Assembly: GCA_902594485.1 (NCBI GenBank)
Contig: CACJMJ010000003.1
Location: forward strand, 1-45,320
Source of the DNA: an uncultured Bacteroidota bacterium
GTDB lineage: Bacteria > Bacteroidota > Bacteroidia > Flavobacteriales > Flavobacteriaceae
DNA: 45,320 nucleotides
Reading direction: 5' to 3'
The notes beneath the pieces are model-generated. The model was given only the letters and a program-made list of their open reading frames with translations. It did no database searches and was not told where the DNA came from. A program made the position numbers and the translations under genes. This document shows, piece by piece, positions 17,731 to 24,848 of this stretch (position 1 is its first letter; every line of letters begins with the position of its first letter).

Positions 17731-17762
17731 TTTGGTTTATATTATAAACTAGTTTATATTTG
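17731..17762 (+). promoter_or_regulatory. Perfect Bacteroidota promoter with nested palindromic operator
   Basis: TTTG at 17731-17734, a 20-base spacer, and TATATTTG at 17755-17762, an exact match to both consensus boxes. The heptamer GTTTATA occurs three times in alternating orientation at 17735-17741, 17743-17749 (reverse) and 17752-17758. This creates a perfect 15-bp dyad (17735-17749) filling the spacer and a perfect 16-bp palindrome, TATAAACTAGTTTATA (17743-17758), that overlaps the -7 box. A run of nine T just upstream (17716-17724) has no clear stem. Likely operator for the regulator at 18335. Confidence 0.7.
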
Positions 17763-17772
17763 TGACAAAAAA

Positions 17773-18342
17773 ATGAATAAAGTAGATCAAATAAAGGTTA
17801 TTAATGACATGATTAATGAGGCTAGGACTAATCTAAAACCATTAAGTTTTAACTTAGTTTTCTGGGGAATATTTATAAACATAATGAGTATAATTCATTA
17901 TACTTTTCCATCATTTATTCAACAAACAAATTATTCTGCTGGAATATACTGGATATTTTTACCTATGATAGGTATGATCTATATGACACGTTGGAACATT
18001 AAAAAATATAAAGAGATGGGATATTCAACAACATTAGGTAGAGTTATCAAAATTGTATGGGCAGTTTTTGGTATTGGATGGTTAATGATATCAGGTTTAG
18101 CTTTTTATCAAGGGATTAATCCAGTTCCAGATATTCTCTTTCTCTTAGGTCTTGTGTCTGTCTTAACTGGGGCGATTATTAAATTTAAGCCTATAATATT
18201 AGGAGGAATATTTTTGCTAATTTTTGTTCTCTCATTGTATATATATCCTGGTCAAAATGCTTTAATAGTAAATATCATTGGAATAACTCTAGGATTATTG
18301 ATTCCTGGAATTTTACTTAATAGAATGAAAACTAATGAATAA
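17773..18342 (+). CDS. Membrane protein, five to six helices, paired with a winged-helix regulator
   Basis: A 189-residue protein of unknown function. A short amphipathic N-terminus (MNKVDQIKVINDMINEAR) is followed by membrane segments at about 27-45, 58-74, 96-115, 121-137 and a final pair near 141-180. It has no recognised catalytic motif. It is the first gene after a consensus promoter with a palindromic operator, and its stop overlaps the next start by eight bases (ATGAATAA). Similar membrane protein plus regulator pairs are common in Bacteroidota; a sensor or target role is inference. Confidence 0.8.
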   Translation: MNKVDQIKVINDMINEARTNLKPLSFNLVFWGIFINIMSIIHYTFPSFIQQTNYSAGIYWIFLPMIGMIYMTRWNIKKYKEMGYSTTLGRVIKIVWAVFGIGWLMISGLAFYQGINPVPDILFLLGLVSVLTGAIIKFKPIILGGIFLLIFVLSLYIYPGQNALIVNIIGITLGLLIPGILLNRMKTNE

Positions 18343-18652
18343 AGAATTAGAGAAGTTGCTTTTTAATCCAGTTAGATTAAAAATACTTTCTTTCTTATTC
18401 TCTGTAGAAAATGCAAGCTTTAAGAAATTGATAGAAGTTTCAGAGGCTACAAAAGGTAATATTAGTGTTCAAATTAAAAAACTTGAAGATGCAGAGCTTA
18501 TTAAAGTTAGAAAAAAGTTCGAAGGTAATTACCCTCTTACTCTCTGCAAGATTACTTCAAAAGGTAAAACATCTTTTAAAGTTTTTCTAAAATCACTACA
18601 ATCATACGGAATAAATGAATCTGCAGACGTTGATTTTAAAAATAGAATTTAG
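18335..18652 (+). CDS. Winged-helix transcriptional regulator (HTH_34-like)
   Basis: A 105-residue single-domain regulator. FNPVRLKILSFLFSVENASF, then TKGNISVQIKKLEDAELI (recognition helix) and a wing containing KVRKKFEGNYPLT with ITSKGKTSF, fit the winged-helix family PF13601, related to MarR and ArsR types. No ligand-binding domain or metal-binding cysteines are seen; Cys69 region is a single residue. The start overlaps the upstream membrane protein. It is the obvious candidate to bind the palindromes at 17735-17758 and control its own operon; that is inference from context. Confidence 0.87.
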   Translation: MNKELEKLLFNPVRLKILSFLFSVENASFKKLIEVSEATKGNISVQIKKLEDAELIKVRKKFEGNYPLTLCKITSKGKTSFKVFLKSLQSYGINESADVDFKNRI

Positions 18653-18654
18653 AT

Positions 18655-18807
18655 ATGATTAAAAAATTTAAAGATTCTAATAATGGTGGAACATTCATTG
18701 GTGTTGGGACAGCAATAGGAGTAGCAGTTTTTGGAATTACAAATGAGCCAACATGGATCGCGGTAGGTGTAGCAATAGGTGTTGCAATTAGTTGGATTAA
18801 AAAATAA
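18655..18807 (+). CDS. 50-residue glycine-zipper membrane hairpin protein
   Basis: A short open frame: ATG, 50 codons, TAA, three bases after the regulator stop. After a basic start (MIKKFKDSNN) it has two hydrophobic segments that are near repeats of each other: FIGVGTAIGVAVFG (14-27) and WIAVGVAIGVAISW (34-47), linked by ITNEPT, and a KK end. The pattern predicts a two-helix membrane hairpin with a glycine zipper. It could be a phage-holin-like or toxin-like peptide or a small membrane regulator; no family is recognised. Coding is supported by the clean hydrophobic pattern, the in-operon spacing and the repeat. Confidence 0.65.
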   Translation: MIKKFKDSNNGGTFIGVGTAIGVAVFGITNEPTWIAVGVAIGVAISWIKK

Positions 18808-18845
18808 ATAAAAAGGAATAAACAATTAAAATTAACAAATAAATT

Positions 18846-19070
18846 ATGAAAAAATTAATAGTAATTCTTCTTATATCTTCACTCTTTTACTCATGTGTGG
18901 CATTAAAGTTTCCTGACAAAATGGAAATAAACATTAATGTTCCAGAGGATTTTGATATTGAAAGACTTGAAATAATAGTTGACACTCTTAGGAGTCAAGC
19001 AAAAGAAAAGTTTGATATGCAAGTAGAGATAGGAACAGTTAAAAAATCGAAAAAAAAGAAAAAAAATTAA
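18846..19070 (+). CDS. Small lipoprotein with lysine-rich tail
   Basis: A 74-residue protein with a lipoprotein signal (hydrophobic 4-14, lipobox FYSC, lipidated Cys17). A middle part alternates strand and acidic helix (MEININVPEDFDIERLEIIVDT is predicted to be periplasmic), and the tail is nearly all Lys (VKKSKKKKKN). No family is recognised. It is 38 bases downstream of the 50-residue gene and probably the last gene of the operon from 17773, as a separate promoter follows at 19088. Confidence 0.7.
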   Translation: MKKLIVILLISSLFYSCVALKFPDKMEININVPEDFDIERLEIIVDTLRSQAKEKFDMQVEIGTVKKSKKKKKN

Positions 19071-19076
19071 TAATAA

Positions 19077-19130
19077 TTGATGTAACGTTTGCTTCTCATA
19101 TAAATAAATGGTAAGTTTGCGTTACATTAA
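19077..19130 (+). promoter_or_regulatory. Perfect Bacteroidota promoter bracketed by an inverted repeat (putative operator)
   Basis: TTTG at 19088-19091, a 20-base spacer, and TAAGTTTG at 19112-19119, exact for both boxes. Exact 8-bp arms ATGTAACG (19080-19087) and CGTTACAT (19120-19127) lie directly against the outer edges of the two boxes. The symmetry extends further: TTnATGTAACG, four free bases, CTT on each arm, 15 of 22 positions agreeing between 19077-19098 and the complement of 19109-19130. The axis is at 19103.5. A dimer or looped tetramer bound here would block RNA polymerase. Confidence 0.7.
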
Positions 19131-19146
19131 TAAAATATAAATAAAC

Positions 19147-19560
19147 ATGGAGCATTTATTAGGAGGATTAGGAATATTTATTCCAATTATAGCAGTATCC
19201 CTTCCTGCAATTATTATCTGGATTGTATTTGTCTATGAGTCAAGGAATAAAAAAAATAAATACAACACTATCATTGAAGTATCAAAAAACTTAAGTGATC
19301 CTGAAGAAATTAGAGAACTTATTGAAAGTTTGACGGATGACAAAAAAAAATCACCTATTGATCTAAGAAGAAGTGGTGTCATTACAATTTTCGTTGGAGC
19401 TGGTTTATTTATGCTTGGCTGGATAGCGATAGGTGGTATTTTAGAAGGAGTAGGAGCATTAGTTGCCTTAATTGGAATAGGCCAGATGGTTGCAGGATAT
19501 ATTTATCCAAATCAATCAGAAGAAATTAATAAAGTAGTTGAGGAGTTTGAGAAAAAATAA
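19147..19560 (+). CDS. DUF6249-like membrane protein
   Basis: A 137-residue protein: membrane segment about 8-31, a charged cytosolic linker (SRNKKNKYNTIIEVSKNLSDPEEIRELIES), two more segments at about 77-95 and 99-120 (GAGLFMLGWIAIGG and GALVALIGIGQMVAGYIYP), and an acidic tail SEEINKVVEEFEKK. The layout resembles the DUF6249 membrane proteins of Bacteroidota, which are often beside regulators. It is the first gene after the bracketed promoter. The role is unknown. Confidence 0.78.
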   Translation: MEHLLGGLGIFIPIIAVSLPAIIIWIVFVYESRNKKNKYNTIIEVSKNLSDPEEIRELIESLTDDKKKSPIDLRRSGVITIFVGAGLFMLGWIAIGGILEGVGALVALIGIGQMVAGYIYPNQSEEINKVVEEFEKK

Positions 19561-19762
19561 ATACAATTGTTCTAAGAAAAAACAGATTATAGCTCAATCA
19601 ATTTTATGGGCAACAGCTATTTTATCTGTCTCAATATTAGATAATAAGGAATTTGCTTTATTGATTTTAATTATTCTATCTTCCGTATCATTATATTTAT
19701 TTAGAACCCAACATACAGGTAAAGAACTTAGTGATGCAGTCGAAGAATATGAAAAAAAATAA
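19538..19762 (+). CDS. Small two-helix membrane protein with tail like its upstream neighbour
   Basis: Up to 74 residues with two membrane segments (about 17-33 and 38-54) and the ending GKELSDAVEEYEKK, close to the ending SEEINKVVEEFEKK of the preceding gene. No ATG or GTG is present in frame before the first helix. The only usable starts are TTG 19538 or TTG 19547, both inside the end of the upstream gene, so translation would be by coupling. It may be a partial duplicate of the upstream gene. The start is uncertain. Confidence 0.6.
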   Translation: MRSLRKNKYNCSKKKQIIAQSILWATAILSVSILDNKEFALLILIILSSVSLYLFRTQHTGKELSDAVEEYEKK

Positions 19763-19764
19763 TT

Positions 19765-19980
19765 TTGGGAAAAGATCACAAAAAGCTTTTAAATAATCTT
19801 GAACAATTAAGAAAAGCAGCGGGGCTTACTCAACAAGAATTATCTGTTAATGCTGAGGTTTCAAGAAAAAGTATTAACGCTATTGAAAATGGAATCTATG
19901 TCCCATCTACTGTGCTAGCATTAAAGATTGCCAAAACTTTAAAATGTAAAGTTGAAGATTTATTTGAATTACCGCAATGA
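19765..19980 (+). CDS. XRE-family helix-turn-helix transcriptional regulator
   Basis: A 71-residue Cro/C1-type regulator: LEQLRKAAGLTQQELSVNAE and VSRKSINAIENGIYVPS form the helix-turn-helix, followed by LALKIAKTLKCKVEDLFEL. This is the short HTH-only class. The start is TTG 19765, two bases after the upstream stop; an in-frame stop at 19750 and absence of ATG or GTG leave no common alternative. Its stop overlaps the next ATG by four bases (ATGA). It is the natural candidate to bind the inverted repeat at 19077-19130; inference. Confidence 0.85.
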   Translation: MGKDHKKLLNNLEQLRKAAGLTQQELSVNAEVSRKSINAIENGIYVPSTVLALKIAKTLKCKVEDLFELPQ

Positions 19981-20426
19981 AATTATACTTACATATATTA
20001 ATTATTTTAAACTTTCTATTTTTAAATGTAGTTTTTTCTCAAGAAGAAACCAGCAAATATTACATCACGGATCTTAGAGGTAATATTTCCATAGACATGG
20101 AAATAAATAATCTAGTATCTAACATTGGACCTATATATATTCGTATTCTTGATGATAATGAAAATCCAGTAATAGTTGGAACATCATGGGTTATTAATTA
20201 CTCTTCTAAAATTTCTTTTGATTCTATCTCTCCTGGAAAATACGCAATTCAATTTTTTCATGATGAGAATGAAAATCAAAAACTTGATTTGAATCTTATA
20301 GGGATTCCTAAAGAAAGTTATGGAAGTTCAAATGATGTAAAACCAGTATTAGGTCCACCAAAGTTTGAGAAAATGCTATTTAATTTAACTGAGAATAAAA
20401 AGGTAATAATGGTCCCAGTTAATTAA
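19977..20426 (+). CDS. Exported DUF2141 protein
   Basis: A 149-residue protein with a signal peptide (about 1-21, ending VVFSQ). The mature part has the DUF2141 signature: SPGKYAIQFFHDENENQKLDLN, then GIPKESYGSSND and GPPKFEKMLFNL. DUF2141 proteins are small secreted beta-rich proteins of unknown function, frequent in Bacteroidota. The ATG lies in the end of the regulator gene, so both are likely co-translated. It is the last gene of the operon begun at 19147. Confidence 0.85.
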   Translation: MKLYLHILIILNFLFLNVVFSQEETSKYYITDLRGNISIDMEINNLVSNIGPIYIRILDDNENPVIVGTSWVINYSSKISFDSISPGKYAIQFFHDENENQKLDLNLIGIPKESYGSSNDVKPVLGPPKFEKMLFNLTENKKVIMVPVN

Positions 20427-20436
20427 AAAGTTTTAA

Positions 20437-20477
20437 TGTTATGATAACACATTTTATTATAAGAAAAACTAATTTTG
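20437..20477 (+). promoter_or_regulatory. Putative promoter of the ABC efflux operon with 13-bp dyad at the -33 position
   Basis: TAATTTTG at 20470-20477 is an exact -7 box, eight bases before the ATPase ATG at 20485. The perfect dyad TGTTATGATAACA (20437-20449) ends 20 bases before it, so its last four bases lie where TTTG would be; no TTTG is present there. This arrangement fits a promoter that depends on, or is blocked by, a dimeric regulator. As a transcription terminator for the upstream gene the dyad is too short. Confidence 0.5.
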
Positions 20478-20484
20478 CATTAAT

Positions 20485-21183
20485 ATGATTAAAATTGATA
20501 AACTACATAAGTCCTATGAAATGGGATCATCTTCTCTTCATGTATTAAAAGGGATTGATTTCAACGTAGAAGCTGGAGAACTGGTTGCAATAATGGGATC
20601 TTCTGGGTCAGGTAAATCAACTCTTTTAAACATCCTAGGAATGCTAGACAATGCAGATGATGGTACATATGACTTAGATGAAATGAGAATTGAAAATCTA
20701 GATGAAAAAACTGCAGCAGAATATAGAAACAAATTTTTAGGCTTTATATTTCAATCTTTTAATTTGATAAATTATAAAAGCGCACTTGAAAATGTTGCAT
20801 TACCACTTTATTATCAGGGTTTAAAAAGAAAAGATAGACAAAAAATCGCACTAGAATATCTAGATAAAGTTGGTCTTAAAAACTGGTCTACCCATCATCC
20901 TAGTGAATTATCCGGTGGTCAAAAACAAAGAGTTGCAATTGCTAGAGCACTAGCTTCTAATCCAAAAGTATTATTAGCTGATGAACCTACTGGAGCATTA
21001 GATTCTACAACTTCAATGGAGGTAATGGCTCTAATTCAAAAAATTAACAATGAAGGAAAAACAATACTAGTTGTAACTCATGAACATGACATAGCTATGA
21101 TGTGTAAAAGAGTAGTTAATCTTAAAGATGGAGTAATTGTAGAGGATAAAAAAGTTAAACAAAATATTATCAAGAATGTTTAA
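20485..21183 (+). CDS. ABC transporter ATP-binding protein, MacB/LolD type
   Basis: A 232-residue ATPase. Walker A GSSGSGKST (38-46), Q-loop Gln90, signature LSGGQKQR (142-149), Walker B LLADE (163-167), D-loop ALD, and switch His199. The length and the sequence DEPTGALDS place it with the MacB/LolD/FtsE-type exporters, which power extracytoplasmic proteins or efflux by mechanotransmission rather than classical transport. Its end overlaps the first permease by eight bases. It is the only ATPase for two permeases, suggesting a heterodimeric transporter. Confidence 0.95.
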   Translation: MIKIDKLHKSYEMGSSSLHVLKGIDFNVEAGELVAIMGSSGSGKSTLLNILGMLDNADDGTYDLDEMRIENLDEKTAAEYRNKFLGFIFQSFNLINYKSALENVALPLYYQGLKRKDRQKIALEYLDKVGLKNWSTHHPSELSGGQKQRVAIARALASNPKVLLADEPTGALDSTTSMEVMALIQKINNEGKTILVVTHEHDIAMMCKRVVNLKDGVIVEDKKVKQNIIKNV

Positions 21184-22405
21184 TGTAGAAAGGTGGAAAG
21201 AAATATTTCAGTCTATTCAAAAGAATAAACTTAGATCAGTATTGTCTGGAACTACTGTTTCACTTGGAATATTAATTTTTATAATTCTTTTTGGTTTAGG
21301 AGAAGGTTTAAAAAACTCTTATTCTGACCTGTTTCTTCGACAAGCAAATAATGTGGTTTTCCTTTATACAGGTAAGACTACCAAGCCCTATGGTGGGTTT
21401 AAAACAAACAGAAGGATTGAATTTGATAACTCTGACATCGCCGATATAAAGGCGAATTTTTCTGATAGAGTTGAGTATATAAATCCTACAATTCGTTATG
21501 GAGATAACATAAAATATAAATTAGAATCATATAACTTTTCAATTCAAGCTGTATCTCCTTCAAATCAATACATTGAGGGGAATGTTTTAATGAAAGGAAG
21601 ATATATTAATGAAAAAGATATTGAGAACAAAACAAAAGTTGTTGTCATTGGGAGACTCGTTGCAAGAGATATTTTTAAAACAGAAGATCCAATAGGAAAA
21701 TTTATAAATATTGGAAGTAGATCATACAAAGTGATTGGAGTATTTCAAGATCTTGATGGTGATAATGAGGAAAGTTATTTATTCCTTCCATACACAACTA
21801 GACAGCAGATACTTATGGGAAGTGATAAAGTAGGGAGCATTGCAGTAACATTTAATCCTAATTTGGGTGGGAAAGGGGCTGTCAAGCTCGAGAATGATAT
21901 AAAAACATTTCTTAAAAAGAAAAAATCAATAGATCCATCAGATCCAAGTGCAATAAGAGTTAGAAATGTTGCTGATGAATTGGAAAGATCAATGCAATTT
22001 GCAGGAGCTTTGCAAATTATTGTTGCATTTGTTGGTATAGGAACTTTAATAGCTGGGATAATTGGTATTTCAAATATTATGGTATTTATTGTTAAGGAAA
22101 GAACAAAAGAACTCGGTGTTAGAAAGGCATTGGGTGCTCAGCCAAGTGAAATTATAAAGATGATCTTAACTGAATCAATCTTTATTACTTCAATTTCTGG
22201 TTTTGCAGGTATGATAATAGGGATAATTACACTGAACTCTTTAGACTCAAGTTTACAAGAATATTTTATCACAAGACCACAGGTTAACTTAAACATAGCA
22301 TTTGTAGCTACACTTATTTTAATAATATTTGGTGTTATTGCTGGATACATTCCGGCAAAGAGAGCTGCACAGATAAAACCAATAGTTGCACTTAGAGATG
22401 AATAA
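21176..22405 (+). CDS. ABC transporter permease 1 (MacB/FtsX family)
   Basis: A 409-residue permease with the MacB layout: first membrane helix at about 18-42 (LRSVLSGTTVSLGILIFIILFGL), a periplasmic MacB core domain to about 275, then three helices of the FtsX domain in the last 130 residues. KERTKELGVRKALGAQPSEI is the coupling segment that contacts the ATPase. The ending YIPAKRAAQIKPIVALRDE is typical. It is translationally coupled on both sides by eight-base overlaps. Confidence 0.93.
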   Translation: MFNVERWKEIFQSIQKNKLRSVLSGTTVSLGILIFIILFGLGEGLKNSYSDLFLRQANNVVFLYTGKTTKPYGGFKTNRRIEFDNSDIADIKANFSDRVEYINPTIRYGDNIKYKLESYNFSIQAVSPSNQYIEGNVLMKGRYINEKDIENKTKVVVIGRLVARDIFKTEDPIGKFINIGSRSYKVIGVFQDLDGDNEESYLFLPYTTRQQILMGSDKVGSIAVTFNPNLGGKGAVKLENDIKTFLKKKKSIDPSDPSAIRVRNVADELERSMQFAGALQIIVAFVGIGTLIAGIIGISNIMVFIVKERTKELGVRKALGAQPSEIIKMILTESIFITSISGFAGMIIGIITLNSLDSSLQEYFITRPQVNLNIAFVATLILIIFGVIAGYIPAKRAAQIKPIVALRDE

Positions 22406-23672
22406 TTTAAAAAAAATATTTGATGCAGATACTTGGGATGAAATCTTTGAGTCAATTTCAAAGAACAGAACAAGAACTATAATTACAACAATTGGGGTTT
22501 TCTGGGGGATATTTATATATATTGCTCTGGCTGGATCTGCCACTGGGTTAGAAAATGGTTTTGATGATGCATTTAGCGGTTTAAGTAAGAACTCAATGGG
22601 TGTTTGGGTGCAGAGTACATCTATTCCTTATAAAGGTTTTGAGGAGGGCAGACGTTTCCCATTTCGCTTATCAGATGTTGATTACCTAAAGGATAGAGTT
22701 CCAGAGATAGAGTATATATCTCCAGGACTTCAAGCTGGTGCCTTCTCGGGTTCTCCTCCGCGAGTAACTAGAGGGATAAAATCAGATAATTTCAATTTAT
22801 TTGGAAATTTTCCTACACAAGCAAACATATCTGTAATTAAGATATATGATGGCGGTAGATATATAAACGATGAGGATATAAAATATGAGAGAAAAGTAGC
22901 TGTGATTGGAGAAGGTACTCAAGAAAGACTTTTTGATCAAGATGAGGATCCAATTGGGCAAAACATAATTATAAATGATGTTAATTTTAAAGTAGTTGGA
23001 ATTGAAAAATTCTCTGAAGGCCAAGGATTTGGTTCTGATTCAGATATAACAATACCATATACAACATTTGCAAGAATGTATAACCGAGGAGATAGATTTG
23101 GTTTTATGTTTCTGTCAGGATATGATTATGTCAATCCAAAAAATTTAGAGGAGACTGTATTAGATAATCTAAAAGTTTTAAAAACGGTTTCACCAGATGA
23201 TGATAGAGCATTTGGAACTTTTAATATTGGTTCTTTATTTGAAAGTATAATTAAATTTACTTCTGGTATGATATTTTTATCACTTGTTGTTGGTATTGCA
23301 ACCATTTTTGCTGGTGTAATAGGGATAGGAAATATAATGTTGATTGCTGTAAAAGAAAGAACAAATGAGCTTGGAATAAGAAGAGCTCTTGGTGCAACAC
23401 CTGGACAAGTTAAAGTGCAAATTGTTCTTGAATCAGTTTTTTTAACAATAATTGCGGGAATAATAGGAATTATTGTAGGTGCTTTATTATTATTCCTAAT
23501 AAATATAGGAACGGCTAATCTAGAAGATTTTCCATTTACAAATCCAACAGTTCCATTAGCAATCGTCTTTAGCGCTTTTGCTACAATGGTAACACTTGGT
23601 ACGCTTATTGGTCTTATACCTGCTGAGAGAGCAGTTAGTATAAAGCCAATAGAAGCTTTGAGAGAAGAGTAA
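22398..23672 (+). CDS. ABC transporter permease 2 (MacB/FtsX family)
   Basis: A 424-residue second permease of the same layout as the first: helix at about 20-45, periplasmic MacB core, three C-terminal helices with KERTNELGIRRALGATPGQV as coupling segment, and ending IPAERAVSIKPIEALREE. The start chosen is ATG 22398 within ATGAATAA, overlapping permease 1 by eight bases; a TTG 12 bases upstream is less likely. The two permeases differ clearly in the periplasmic domain, so they are likely partners rather than a recent duplication. Confidence 0.93.
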   Translation: MNNLKKIFDADTWDEIFESISKNRTRTIITTIGVFWGIFIYIALAGSATGLENGFDDAFSGLSKNSMGVWVQSTSIPYKGFEEGRRFPFRLSDVDYLKDRVPEIEYISPGLQAGAFSGSPPRVTRGIKSDNFNLFGNFPTQANISVIKIYDGGRYINDEDIKYERKVAVIGEGTQERLFDQDEDPIGQNIIINDVNFKVVGIEKFSEGQGFGSDSDITIPYTTFARMYNRGDRFGFMFLSGYDYVNPKNLEETVLDNLKVLKTVSPDDDRAFGTFNIGSLFESIIKFTSGMIFLSLVVGIATIFAGVIGIGNIMLIAVKERTNELGIRRALGATPGQVKVQIVLESVFLTIIAGIIGIIVGALLLFLINIGTANLEDFPFTNPTVPLAIVFSAFATMVTLGTLIGLIPAERAVSIKPIEALREE

Positions 23673-23691
23673 TTAATTAAAACAAAATAAA

Positions 23692-24828
23692 ATGAAATTT
23701 AAAAATATCGGAATTATATTATTAAGCTTAGGTTTACTTTTTGCGATTGCCTATTTCGTAAGAACAAATAGCAAATCTGCAATTGAATATGAAACTACTA
23801 ATCCTTTTATATCATCTATAGAGCTTACATCTGTAGTTACTGGGAAAGTTATTCCTGAAGATGAAGTTGAAATAAAACCTCAGCTTAATGGTATAATTGA
23901 AAAAATTCTTGTAGAAGAAGGAGACACTGTGCAAAATGGTCAATTAATTGCTGTAATTAAAGTTGTGCCAGATGAAAGGTCTGTATATGGTGCGCAAGCA
24001 CAAGTAACTTCCTCAAAATTAAATCTAGAAAATGGTGAAAAACAATTAAATAGAGCTAAAGAACTTTTTGCCAAACAAATTATTTCACAACAGGAATTTG
24101 AAGATGCAGAATTAAGATATAATTCTGCAAAGGAAAATCTAAAAGCTGCAGAAAATGATTTAGAGATAATAAGGAATGGTTCAGTTGCTGGATCATCTAC
24201 TGCTAACACTAACATTAGAGCAACTCTTTCTGGAACAATATTGGAGATTCCAGTTGAGGTAGGAGATCAAGTAATTGCTGCAAATAATTTTAATGCTGGT
24301 ACATCTGTAGCAATAATTGCTGATTTAAGTCAAATGATTTTTGAAGGAAAAGTGGATGAAGCAGAGGTAGGAAATTTGACTAATGGTATGAAAATAATTG
24401 TTAGCATGGCTGCTATACCTAATAAAGAATTTGATGCAAAGCTTAAGTTCGTAGCTCCAAAGGGAACAGAAGAAGGAGGTGCAGTACAATTTAAAATTGA
24501 GGCTGAGCTTGCTTTAGATGATGATACTTTTGTTAGGGCAGGATACAGTGCTAACGGAGCGCTGGTAGTTAATTCTAAGACAGATATAATGGTTATTCCT
24601 GAGGCTGTTCTTCAATTTGATAGGAAAACACAACAGCCATACGTAGAAATTGAAATTTCAGATCAAAATTTTGAAAGAAGAGAATTAGAAACTGGTTTAT
24701 CTGATGGCATAAAAGTTGAAGTTTTATCTGGAGTTGAAATGACAGATAATATCAAAATTTGGAACAAGACAGAACCATTAAAAATTGAACCAGAGGAATC
24801 GGCATTTGATCAATTTGAGGATAGATAA
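23692..24828 (+). CDS. Efflux periplasmic adaptor subunit (HlyD/MacA-like)
   Basis: A 378-residue membrane fusion protein: N-terminal anchor about 5-22, first half of the lipoyl-like domain (about 52-92, with EVEIKPQLNGIIEKILVEEG), an alpha-helical hairpin (about 100-162, coiled-coil pattern with ELFAKQIISQQEFEDAE), second lipoyl half (IRATLSGTILEIPVEVGD), then beta-barrel and membrane-proximal domains. It would bridge the MacB-like permeases and the TolC-like channel encoded next. It starts 19 bases after permease 2. Confidence 0.93.
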   Translation: MKFKNIGIILLSLGLLFAIAYFVRTNSKSAIEYETTNPFISSIELTSVVTGKVIPEDEVEIKPQLNGIIEKILVEEGDTVQNGQLIAVIKVVPDERSVYGAQAQVTSSKLNLENGEKQLNRAKELFAKQIISQQEFEDAELRYNSAKENLKAAENDLEIIRNGSVAGSSTANTNIRATLSGTILEIPVEVGDQVIAANNFNAGTSVAIIADLSQMIFEGKVDEAEVGNLTNGMKIIVSMAAIPNKEFDAKLKFVAPKGTEEGGAVQFKIEAELALDDDTFVRAGYSANGALVVNSKTDIMVIPEAVLQFDRKTQQPYVEIEISDQNFERRELETGLSDGIKVEVLSGVEMTDNIKIWNKTEPLKIEPEESAFDQFEDR

Positions 24829-24848
24829 AGACTAGAGACTTAAAAAAT

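Noticed and set aside
19538-19762. Possible frameshift joining the DUF6249-like gene to the following small frame
   Set aside because: The first protein ends naturally in an acidic tail (VEEFEKK), and the second has its own similar tail. A fusion would bury one tail in the middle. Two separate products are more likely.
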